A DNA stretch of 64,000 nt, taken from the NCBI GenBank assembly GCA_028753945.1, contig JAPNXP010000004.1:124001-188000 (forward strand). The letters run 5' to 3'. The translations under genes and the position numbers were made by a program. The notes under the pieces are model-generated. The model did not search any database and was not told where the DNA came from. It saw nothing but the letters and a program-made list of their open reading frames with translations. Source of the stretch: Hexactinellida sp. DTS-2022 (taxonomy: Eukaryota > Porifera > Hexactinellida). Every line of letters starts with the position of its first letter. Position 1 is the stretch's first letter. Positions 11,901-21,257 of the stretch are shown here, piece after piece.

Positions 11901-13784
11901 ATGTGGTCCTATGGTTTGTTTGTTCTCATTAAATTCTCCCTCATTTTCATTAACCTGAATGGCTTCACTAACCCAACGGATTACTCGCACACTACAGAGA
12001 TAATCGCTGGAGATATTTTGAAGGTGGATCACCACACTTCGTGGGTTTTCAAACCTACTTTCCCGACGCAATCGATTACAATATCCTATCTCGCTTATGG
12101 ACTACCTATATATTTGTTTTCCTTATTTACAGGAGATTCTGTTTACAAATTGGAGTATTTCCAAATACTTATGAAGTCGTGGGTATTTCTCATATCTTTG
12201 TTGCTGGATTATTTCTACTACAAAGCCTCGTTCTATATGAAATGCTCTGCTATGTCAATGTTCTTATACGCTACTTATTACATAACTTATACAGTCGCAT
12301 TCAAGCCTTCTCTTGTCCTGTTTGAAACGCTCGTATTCTCTTGTCTCATATATTTATCGCTGCATTTCTCAGTTCTTATTCAGGAAAAGCGAACAATCTC
12401 AAGCTACATACCTAACTTGATTGGTGTGCTAGTCAGTGTGGGTATATTCACGAATGTTTCGTTCTTATACACCGGACTGTGGCTGTTCCTCTGGCCCTGT
12501 TTCTGGGTTATATCTCGCGACACGCGCTACAAACTCTTCCAACTCCTCTCATTCGTGAATCAAGTCTTAGTCTCCTTTATACTCACTTCGCTGCTGATTA
12601 CAGTTATTGACTCCATTTACTTCAAACAGCTGACTATATCCTATGGGGAACAAACTTGTAAAAATAACTTAATTCCTTCTCTCATTTCCTCCTATTTAGT
12701 ATCTTTGTTGCGCATACGCCTGTGTGTTAGTGGCCGTTTCATATTAATCCCGTACAACGCTATTCAGTACTACTTCGACAAGTCTACTGAGGCTCATTAC
12801 ACACCCACAAATGCTATTTACAATTTGCTTGGGTTCTCAACAGTGTTTGGTCCCATACTTCTCTTATTCTCGTACTCTACTTATAAGATATTCAATCGCA
12901 CTCGATCTCATTTGAAGACGCTAGCTCAACTCGAGAAGCAACCTATTGTTAGTCGCATTTATTGGATTTTTAAGATATACCAGTTCGGCTTGATTATCAA
13001 CATACTCATCTTATTCATGTTCAACTTCACAAGAGCCTATTACAACCCATTTTCCCTCACCCCCCTATACCTACCCTTGTTCCTTATATGCGGGTACTCC
13101 CTTCAGTACTACATGTCTAAGAAATTACGCAACATATTCTGGCTATCCTGGTTCATATTCAACTCGCTACTGTTTGTATACTACGGTGCGCTATACGAAG
13201 CCGGGGTCACCAAGTCTCTAGCTACAATACAGCGTAGCTTCATCGATAAGATCACTGGACTCGAGAACTGCAAGGTGTCCGTATTGCCGTGCTTACAGTG
13301 CTCTAGTGCAGCCCCCTGTCAATACAACATATTCTACTCCCACACCTCCCAGCCCCCCCTACACTTCCTACTCTGGCCACAGACTTATCGCTCCTATAAC
13401 GTCACTCTATCCTGGGAGAGCGAGGGGAGTCTGCAAGTCGTGAAGAGCAAGATCGGACGCATGAAAGAGAAGTGTAAAAAGTCGCAATGCAGCATCATAC
13501 TGGTTACTCTCGCAGCTGATAACTTCGAAGCGGATCTGCATTTGGGAAATCCTATCACTGAGGTGTACCCACATTTCGGACAGGGCACTTTCTGGCTACA
13601 AATCGACAAGTTTCTACTGCGTATCGGTGTGCCTGCAAAGAAGGGAGATAAGTACAGCACACTCGATGTGGTTCTAAGCTTTTTCTACTTTTTCACGGGC
13701 GAGAGAGGAAGTTTTTCTGATAAACTTAGATATATGATAGAGGCCTGGCGTCAAGCGTTTTCCCTTAGAATCCACCAAGCTTAG
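11901..13784 (+). CDS. PIGZ: PIGZ/SMP3-like GPI mannosyltransferase 4 (GT22), altered active-site motif
   Basis: Intronless, 627 residues, with a signal/first membrane segment and many further hydrophobic segments, as in ER GT-C mannosyltransferases. PIGZ adds the fourth mannose to GPI precursors in the ER lumen. Family marks are TEIIAGDIL near residue 30 (family form: PEVMAGDIL), then a region like the PIGZ stretch PLNxLLYNxD...HG...P (here PYNAIQYYFDKSTEAHYTP) and the C-terminal YSHTSQPPLHFLLWP, like the usual SHTYMPPRxLL. The catalytic HPDE motif that precedes the first block is replaced by NPTD at the aligned place. Either the enzyme uses an altered motif or it is inactive. The start is supported by the signal-like segment. 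The call as GT22 is good; PIGZ over its relative PIGB is a weaker choice. Confidence 0.72.
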   Translation: MWSYGLFVLIKFSLIFINLNGFTNPTDYSHTTEIIAGDILKVDHHTSWVFKPTFPTQSITISYLAYGLPIYLFSLFTGDSVYKLEYFQILMKSWVFLISLLLDYFYYKASFYMKCSAMSMFLYATYYITYTVAFKPSLVLFETLVFSCLIYLSLHFSVLIQEKRTISSYIPNLIGVLVSVGIFTNVSFLYTGLWLFLWPCFWVISRDTRYKLFQLLSFVNQVLVSFILTSLLITVIDSIYFKQLTISYGEQTCKNNLIPSLISSYLVSLLRIRLCVSGRFILIPYNAIQYYFDKSTEAHYTPTNAIYNLLGFSTVFGPILLLFSYSTYKIFNRTRSHLKTLAQLEKQPIVSRIYWIFKIYQFGLIINILILFMFNFTRAYYNPFSLTPLYLPLFLICGYSLQYYMSKKLRNIFWLSWFIFNSLLFVYYGALYEAGVTKSLATIQRSFIDKITGLENCKVSVLPCLQCSSAAPCQYNIFYSHTSQPPLHFLLWPQTYRSYNVTLSWESEGSLQVVKSKIGRMKEKCKKSQCSIILVTLAADNFEADLHLGNPITEVYPHFGQGTFWLQIDKFLLRIGVPAKKGDKYSTLDVVLSFFYFFTGERGSFSDKLRYMIEAWRQAFSLRIHQA

Positions 13785-14199
13785 TTAGCCCTATTCCCTA
13801 TCCCTTTAGAGTGTCTTATTTGCTTGCTCCTGAATCCTGTTAGTTATGACTTAGTGCACAGTATTATAGCTAAAGAGTATACTAGTATTGTTCCTTGTTC
13901 TATTCTTTTAAAACAAAGTTGTAAAAACCCATTAAAGTGCAAATTAGGAGAAACTTTGTAGTCTCTCTCTCACTGAATATGGAACATCTATATTTGTTAA
14001 CAATTCCACTAAAGATGTGTTAATTAATGGTATAATTAATTAAAATAACTTATTTTTGTAGTGAAATAGTAACATAATAACTTTATACTATCACTTCCTC
14101 AATATGAGACGCGCACATTATGACAATATACATTATTATACATTACATAGATTAGGTAATATATTGTATTTAGCTTGTTTTGCATTTTGATAAGGATGA
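13785..14199. other. Convergent spacer
   Basis: AT-rich sequence between the convergent PIGZ-like and EF-hand genes, holding both 3' untranslated regions. Nothing else was seen. Confidence 0.5.
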
Positions 14200-14859
14200 T
14201 CAGTTGAAATGGTTGCCAGTCATCATTTCTTTGAATTCCTCGAAATCTATCACCCCATCTCCGTTCTTGTCCACTTTAGAAATAATCCTTTTTATCTCTC
14301 TATCGGTATACTGAGCGCCTAGCTTGTTTAGAACTTTCTTCAGTTCCTCGTGAGATATTTCGTTGTTGTTGTCCTCGTCAAATACTGCGAAAGCTTCTCG
14401 TAATTGGCAGTCCGAGTCGCAATCGTTGAAAAATTTCGCGAGGTAGCTGATAAATTCGTTTACATCTAACGTCCCGTTTTTATTTTTGTCCGAGACTTGG
14501 ATGAACTCCTGGACTGCCATTCTTATCTCCTGCTTCGAGTATACTCTTTCCATAACTTTAGACAGACAGTTCACCATTTCTTCACTTGTGAGTTCGCCTA
14601 TAACGAGACAAAATAAACCTAAGTTGTAAGTTGTAATTTGCAAACTGTCCTTCTAATATTGCAAGGTAGATTAATTTACATTTGTCTGTGTTCCAAAGAG
14701 AACAAAAATTGGAATTGCATGCGTATATTTGTGATATCTTATGGAATTAATTAGTGACTCACCGTCTCCATTTGAATCGAATAACGTAAAGAGACTCTCT
14801 ATACACTGTGTTTCTTTTGGTGACAGTAATTTCACCAATTTGATAGGTTGTGAACACAT
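14200..14859 (-). CDS. Calmodulin-like protein with four EF-hands
   Basis: Two exons (14859-14763 and 14597-14200) join in phase to give 164 residues. The four EF-hand loops begin DSNGDGELTSEE, DKNKNGTLDVNE, DEDNNNEISHEE and DKNGDGVIDFEE. The third has Asn in place of the usual loop Gly. The intron splits the sixth-position Gly codon of loop 1. The protein is a calcium sensor of the calmodulin/troponin C superfamily but lacks the near-invariant calmodulin sequence, so calling it calmodulin itself would be wrong. It diverges from the next gene across a 480-bp spacer. Confidence 0.85.
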
Positions 14860-15340
14860 TGATTACAGGTTATTCTGATCTAATTGAGCTAAGTATATCT
14901 AACTTGCGCTAATAATCTAACTCATCTTATTTATATCTCTCATTATTTCAACTTTCAAGGCATATTTACCTCAGTCAACCAGAATGCTGGTATTTACACT
15001 AACTACCTTATACTTCAATTATATTCTGTTTTATTTACTTCATATTATTGGACTGTTATACGCTAGAGTTATCTTGACACGTACGGGAACATATTTATTA
15101 TAATAAATCCGCAGTCATGCCATTTGTTCATTACCTGTCAAAACCAAACAAATGATTCTCCATTTATTCTTATGATGTAAGTCGGTTTCGTTTACGTCTA
15201 TTATTGCGAATATGATGATTATTCTGCATCTATTGCAATGAGTTCACTTTCTTACCCAAGGTAACTATTACACAACTTTTCTTACATATTTTGCCCAGCC
15301 TCGGCTGTTACGAATTAGCAAACGACCGAAATAAGACACC
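14860..15340. other. Divergent promoter spacer
   Basis: AT-rich spacer between the divergent EF-hand gene and the NCBP2AS2-like gene. It should hold both promoters. No motif could be named. Confidence 0.45.
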
Positions 15341-15532
15341 ATGCTAGCTCGTATATTAATCGCACTCATGGCCAGCTACGAGCGTCCAATGATAAACAAA
15401 TTGGCAGAGACAAGTTTCATGCGGAGAGCGGCGCAACTCGCATATTACTTTTGGTCAAGGACCAACGAGAAGAGTCTGAAAGCGTTAGAAAACTTACAAA
15501 GAAAAGTCGAGCAAAAGACATTCAAAAAATAA
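15341..15532 (+). CDS. NCBP2AS2: NCBP2AS2-like small protein
   Basis: 63 residues in one exon. The block KLAETSFMRRAAQLAYYF aligns with the hallmark LSES-x-IRRAAQL of the small conserved protein NCBP2AS2, with the same hydrophobic N-terminal start (LARILIALMAS) and a basic C-terminus. The human protein is longer at the C-terminal end. The molecular role of the family is poorly known. The ATG follows an AT-rich leader, and AATAAA-type signals follow near 15709. The short length lowers certainty. Confidence 0.65.
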   Translation: MLARILIALMASYERPMINKLAETSFMRRAAQLAYYFWSRTNEKSLKALENLQRKVEQKTFKK

Positions 15533-15955
15533 CTTTACGAGCTCCTATAGAGACTCCTAAATAGTTATAATGCATTACCCCTTTGTCAGCTGATGTGAAA
15601 TTCCATATACTAATTGAAAACATTATAAGAGTAACAGGGTAAATTCCAAACTACCAGTTTTGATACCAGTTGCCTTGTTTGTAGAGATCCATGTATATTG
15701 TATAACGCATAAATAAATATATTTCTTATAATAATGAACGTTGCATTGACCGGTAAATATAACTATTGTTGTGAAGCAAGAGAAGCTCCTTTCTAGCTAA
15801 TACAGTTATTATAGCTATTCCTATAAACCCATAACGCTGTTGATTCATTCAACTAACTTATACCTAAATTTCCCAAACTGTGTACTTACACCGATTTCGT
15901 CAAACTTGAACTTACTGATTTATTCCTACCGATTTCTTCTGTCCACTGGTCCAGA
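15533..15955. other. Spacer before FMR1
   Basis: AT-rich spacer with no recognised feature beyond likely polyadenylation signals near 15709. Confidence 0.45.
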
Positions 15956-18223
15956 ATGGCAGTGTTGTACGATCAGGAAACGCTCCCTACTACTGTGCCA
16001 GATCAAACTGTTGAGTTATCTTCACTGATGGAGGTCGAATTTCTCCGAGGATCCGCTTGGTATAAAGCATTTCTCGTCGACTACGAAACTGATAGTCAGC
16101 AAGCAGTCATCACATTCGGGGGCAACTTGAATCGCGATCAGCAAGTCCCCCTGAAGTTCCTCCGCTACCCCCCCACCCCTTCCAGCAGCCCGGTGAGCCT
16201 TCAGGAGAAAGGACCCGTGGAAGCCTTGGCCCCCGCGGCAGAGGGAGAGCCAGAGGGCTGGTGGAAAGGGAAAATCGCCAAAATGAAAGGCGAATTCTAC
16301 GTTGTCGAGTTTGACAGTCAGGGCGCGTTATTCACGGATATATTCGAGGGTTCGAAAGTTCGCACCCCAAACTCTAACCAACCTTTCTCGGAGACAAACT
16401 TCTCCATATACCGCACCGCTATCGAGGTTCCTTTGGACCTACATTCCTTCTGCTCCAAAGACGTGCATAGTTCCTTCAGTCGCTCGATCGGCGCTCTGAG
16501 TGTGAGCTACCGACGCGACCAGAACCTGCTCGTGTTCCTTGCTAGGTCCCAGGCCGTCAGTCAGCGTGCCAACCTCCTCTCAGACATGCACATGCGGAAC
16601 CTGCGCACCAAGATGAACCTAGAGCAGCGGGCGAGCGAGGTCGGCGACCGCACCAACCCTTCCTCTGGCCCCGCCCCCTCCTATATGGGCGTCTCGCGCG
16701 AAACCACTTTCCGCGTGGAGCCCGAGCTCCTGGGACTAGCTATCGGACGACAGGGGACGAATGTCACCAACGCCAGGTGTCTGGGGGGAATCCTCCGAAT
16801 CGACCTCGACGAGGACACCTGCACCTTCCACATAATCGGAGAGACCGACGATGTCATTGAGGAGGCCAGGAAGCGATTGGAGTTCATAGACCTGACCATT
16901 GATGTCCCGCGAAAGAGCATCGGTCGCTTGATTGGGAAGAAAGGCAGTCTAATTCAAGAGATAGTCGACAAGAGCGGAGTCGTGAAAGTTAAGATCGAAG
17001 GAGACGACACGACCCAGCCCCGCAATCAGCTGTCCCCCGACGACAAGGTTCCCTTCCACTTCATCGGTCGCAAGGAGAACGTAGAGACCGCACAGATCAT
17101 GATGGACTACCAAATGGCGCACATCCGCGATCTCGACAAGTTCATATCAGAGCACGACGATATGCCCACCCCCCTCATAAACAGCCGCCCCGCCCCCAGA
17201 GGTCCCAACCAGCGGGACGAGGACCACGGGGGGTACAGAGGCGGGTACGGCGGGTACCGAGGGGGGGACAGAGAGGACAGGTACTATAGGGGGGGCCAGC
17301 AGCGCGATCGCGAGCCCCGTGAGCCCCGTGAGCAGAGAGAGCCTCGTGAACAGAGAGGAGAGCCCAGAGAACCCAGAGAACAGAGAGGAGAACCCCGAGA
17401 ACCAAGGGAGCCTCGTGAAAACAGAGAGACCCGCGATCAGAAGGATGCCCACCCTCGCACCGACGAGAAGCGGGACGAGGAGCATTCGTCTGGCGTGCGT
17501 GTGCAGGTACAGGACAGGCCTGTTAACCGCAGGAACGATAACAGGACCGGCGGACGTCCGTACCAGAATTACCGGGATTCGGGGGGCCAGCGGGGGGAGC
17601 GACGCAGACCGCCGGGCCGGCCCAACGACTTCGGATTCGAAGGCGGGTATGAGAACGACAGGCGCCGGCCGTTCCGCGAAAACCGAGGCGATTATCCCGA
17701 GCGCCGCGACAGAGGGGACAGACCTGAGAGAGGAGAGCGGGGAGAGTACGTGCGAGACCGAGGTGATTATAACCGCGATAACGATGATAGAAGGGAGCGC
17801 GGTGAAAGGGGAGAGAGAGGTGAGAGAGGGCCCCGGCGCGGGGGTCGGGGGGGCAGACGCGAGGGCGGACAGCGGAGATTCAGCGGGAACCGCGGGACGA
17901 GACCGAAGCAGGACGAAGATACGGCAGAGACTGCGGACCCCGAGACGAGCCCCGCGGCGGAGACAAACGAGGATGGGAGCTGGCCCGCCACTGAGCACAC
18001 GGACGAAACCGCAGAGCCGGCTACTGAGCCAACTGGCGATTCCGTGGAGAACGGAGATGACCCTGATAGCAAGAACGATTGGGCCTTAGACACTGATCAG
18101 CTGAGCGGTGACGATGCCAATGCTGACCCGAATCCGCTGAAAATAGTCCCTCAGTCCGAACTCGTGAATGGCACTGAACAACTCACTCTGGACAATACCG
18201 AAGATGTGCCCGAGCCTAATTAG
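15956..18223 (+). CDS. FMR1: FMR1/FXR-family RNA-binding protein, intronless
   Basis: RNA-binding translational regulator of the FMRP/FXR family, 755 residues from a single exon. N-terminal tandem Tudor/Agenet modules (VEFLRGSAWYKAFLVDY; GWWKGKIAKMKGEFYVVEF) are followed by two KH domains. KH1 begins near residue 250 (LLGLAIGRQGTNV and DLDEDTCTFHI). KH2 begins near residue 314 (IGRLIGKKGSLIQEIVDKSGVV), closely matching the family. The conserved VPFHFIGRKENVETAQIMMDY helix follows. The C-terminal half is disordered: Arg/Glu/Pro repeats (REPREQ units), RG/RGG-rich stretches (GERGERGERGPRRGGRGG) and an acidic tail. Vertebrate FMR1/FXR genes have many introns, so the single exon is unusual. The Tudor linker is expanded by Pro/Ser/Glu-rich sequence. 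One family gene here probably stands for all three vertebrate paralogues. Confidence 0.95.
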   Translation: MAVLYDQETLPTTVPDQTVELSSLMEVEFLRGSAWYKAFLVDYETDSQQAVITFGGNLNRDQQVPLKFLRYPPTPSSSPVSLQEKGPVEALAPAAEGEPEGWWKGKIAKMKGEFYVVEFDSQGALFTDIFEGSKVRTPNSNQPFSETNFSIYRTAIEVPLDLHSFCSKDVHSSFSRSIGALSVSYRRDQNLLVFLARSQAVSQRANLLSDMHMRNLRTKMNLEQRASEVGDRTNPSSGPAPSYMGVSRETTFRVEPELLGLAIGRQGTNVTNARCLGGILRIDLDEDTCTFHIIGETDDVIEEARKRLEFIDLTIDVPRKSIGRLIGKKGSLIQEIVDKSGVVKVKIEGDDTTQPRNQLSPDDKVPFHFIGRKENVETAQIMMDYQMAHIRDLDKFISEHDDMPTPLINSRPAPRGPNQRDEDHGGYRGGYGGYRGGDREDRYYRGGQQRDREPREPREQREPREQRGEPREPREQRGEPREPREPRENRETRDQKDAHPRTDEKRDEEHSSGVRVQVQDRPVNRRNDNRTGGRPYQNYRDSGGQRGERRRPPGRPNDFGFEGGYENDRRRPFRENRGDYPERRDRGDRPERGERGEYVRDRGDYNRDNDDRRERGERGERGERGPRRGGRGGRREGGQRRFSGNRGTRPKQDEDTAETADPETSPAAETNEDGSWPATEHTDETAEPATEPTGDSVENGDDPDSKNDWALDTDQLSGDDANADPNPLKIVPQSELVNGTEQLTLDNTEDVPEPN
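17298..17430 (+). repeat. Coding Arg-Glu-Pro repeat in FMR1
   Basis: Imperfect units of REP/REQ/RGE (such as GAGCCCAGAGAACCCAGAGAA) code a highly charged, strictly repeating run just downstream of the KH2 region and before the RGG-rich tail. Confidence 0.85.
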
Positions 18224-18708
18224 CTGTCCTACCGTAATCATTAGCTTATCGTATAACGTAGCATGTGTGTCTTTCTGTTTCTCTTACTCCTACCTACTCC
18301 TCTACTCTACTTAGTCTCATTCACCTTGATTATACTCTACTCCACGGTATGATCCTATCTACCCTACTTCCTATCTCAGATCTACGTACTTACTACTGTA
18401 CGCTGTACCGACTAGGCGTATATACTATACTGCTCACTAGAGATTTAGATTCTGATGTATTAGACCTTGATTATGTATTTTTGTTGATATAGTGAATTGT
18501 TGTTCTGTTTCTTTCTTGAAAGTTCTATTGATTGAAGATTAGTATTATCTTATATATTGACTTAGATATTATAACGATTAGTATGCATTAATTAATTAAT
18601 TAATAGAGTTGGACTAATTGAATTTATTAATAGAGTTGGATTAATTGAATTTACGTTTAGAAATCCATCGGCCAGAGAAAGCAGCCATTGCGTCAGAGGA
18701 AGTCGCTA
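18224..18708. other. Spacer with short tandem duplication
   Basis: T/C-rich 3' flank of FMR1, then AT-rich sequence. At 18584-18653 ATTAATTAATTAATTAAT is followed by two near-copies of TAGAGTTGGA(C/T)TAATTGAATTTA. No gene seen. Confidence 0.5.
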
Positions 18709-21221
18709 ATGCTATGTGACTACTGTCTCATGACGGTAGCTACCCCTGCGCTCTACGCCAAGGGGGAGAGGGGGAAGGGAAAGGAGATCACATTTCGGTT
18801 CTCTCCTCTCGCTAAGATCGGGCTTCTGAGAGGAGCCATACTCAGGGTGAGTTCATGTTAGGTCTTTCAAACGTGTAATTCCTGAAAATTAGACCTGAAA
18901 AAATTCTGCAGAAATTAGACCTGAACAAATCCTGAAAGTTAGCCCCTATGTCACAGTTTTTATACCATTTGTAATACAAAAAGGATGGTATGTCACACAC
19001 TGTTACGTGACTTTTGAATGGCCTCTCATGACTGGTCGATTGTTTATATTTATTGCGTTTAATTTAGGAATTCTTAGAGAGAACTCAGTCCTCTCCTACA
19101 CTGCTCTCCACTCTCCATCTCTGTTATTTTAATGATGTGAGTTGTTACATTATTGTCCTAACTATATCCGTGTAATTGTATTATACTTGTTGATTAAATG
19201 CAGAGAGACAACACTTGGATCTGGCTAGACGAGAGTCTCCCGCTCTTCACTTACAATTTGCAGAGAGAAGTGAGTTACCTCACTAAACACATTATTTATA
19301 CAAATAATCACGTTGCTTCCAATAGTGTAGACTAGACTTGAAACCTTCCACACCGAATTCTACAGGAGTGCGTATCGTACTGCCAGACATAGAGAGGACC
19401 ATGATGGTCTCGTACGATCAGTTCACCAGGGTCAATGACCTCCTAAACCAGGTGCTGAACGCTCAAAAACTTAGAATTAAAGACACGAAGGAGTTCTCTC
19501 TGTTCCATGTCAGACTGAGAATCATGTATGTTTGTGATAATCAGATCAGTTCATTATAACCGTTGTATTATCACATTGTATTATCACAGGTTGGATCCTA
19601 ATCGATCTCTCACGTTTTACGAGATTCAATCTCACGTAAGTTATGCACTATATTACCCTCCTATATGTAGCTTGATAATTACTTTGTCTCTTCCTGTTAG
19701 GACACACTGGAGTGTAGAGTGAGTTGTATAATATTATAGCCGTATATGAGCATTGTATTATGTTGTGTTCCTAAGATCGCTCCTGGTAAGATGGAATGCA
19801 AGAGCATAAAGATATACGTAACACAGACAGACTCGTACCACACTGTTGAAGTCTGTTTGGATCAAACAGTTGGTGACTTGATCAGGTGCCAATACACACA
19901 ATACAGTCTCTTTATAACGAGCTAAGGGACTCTTTCATTTACTTTTTAAAAGCGGAGTAAAATAAAGCCTAGGGGAATATAATTTCGTTATAACGCGAGT
20001 TTGCTCTACATTTAATAATACTATCAGTAGACCGTTAATTCGAACACGGATAGGGTGAAATATCGGTTAAGGAGAACAAAGTTTATTTCCCCTAGATCCT
20101 AGTATATACAGATGCAGGCCAATAACCGGTTAATACGAATTCCGAATAATACCCCTACGAACAAACTTTACGTCCCCTGGTGTCCGTATGAATGAGACTC
20201 TACTATATTAATATTTGCATGTGTCCTCTAGTCTCCTTATTCGCCAGCTGCCCAGTTACGACTTCAATCACTGGTACCACTCCGCTCTCTACTACAGACC
20301 CAGGGAGTTCGGGAAGGGACAATGGCTAGACGACTATAAATACCTTTATTGCTACTCCATTGATGCTGATGTAAGTCCTATCGAATGGATAGATAGATTC
20401 CCATACTCGTACAAATATTGAGAAAACTACAAATTTCAAATATCTCGTGAAATAATCTGCCACATTTTAGGAGAGCTTGGAGTTTAAAGCTAGGTACCGC
20501 CCTCTTGTGTTCGACCTACACGTGTACTTCTCAAACAGAGAACACTCGTCTATCGACCGAAACGTAACACTTCTGCTCTCTCAGAATATTCTAGTGCAAC
20601 AGGTCCTAGAGTTGTTGCATGCTACTTGGTATGTGCCGTATCGCAAATACAAACTATATTTAATGACTCAGTTTAATTTAGAAATAACTTATACATTGAC
20701 CGTCTATTTCTATACCAGGTTTTCTTACATATACATTAGTATTACCCATAGACAGCAGGGGCTTTTGGTCTACAGAATTTATAGACTGTCTACAAATTTT
20801 TGGCTTATTTGTATGGGCTTTTATAGACCGTCTACATGCTATAAGGATGCTCTTTAATTTAGTTCGTTTGAATTCGAGACAGAGTTTTACGGTCTCTACC
20901 AACATAACGGCCAGCAGGTGCCCAATGAAGCTCGGCTGTGTGAGTACCTGGACAACATCGCTAACAGGAGATACGAGGTGATACGTCACACATAGGGTGC
21001 TAATAGCAAGTCGCATTATCCCACTTGCTAATAGAGTCAGTAGACTCTCGTTAGTAAGAACAAAATATTAGTTAAGGAGTACAAGATATAATTCCCTTAG
21101 CCTATCCAAAAGTGACTCCAGTTAATACGAATTTCGTATAATACGAACAAATTTTGACAGTCCCTTGGTGTTCCTACTAACGAGAGTATATCTTACTGTC
21201 AAACGGAGAGTATTTATTTAT

Positions 21222-21257
<36 letters not shown>

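Noticed and set aside
14200-14859. Calling the EF-hand protein true calmodulin
   Set aside because: Calmodulin is almost unchanged across animals; this protein differs at many positions, including the third loop Gly.
17147-17998. 283-codon antisense frame inside FMR1
   Set aside because: Low-complexity Arg/Gly/Pro coding sequence leaves long open frames on the other strand. No sign of independent coding.
18265-18492. 75-codon frame after FMR1
   Set aside because: Composition is a T/C-rich untranslated region; no recognisable protein pattern.
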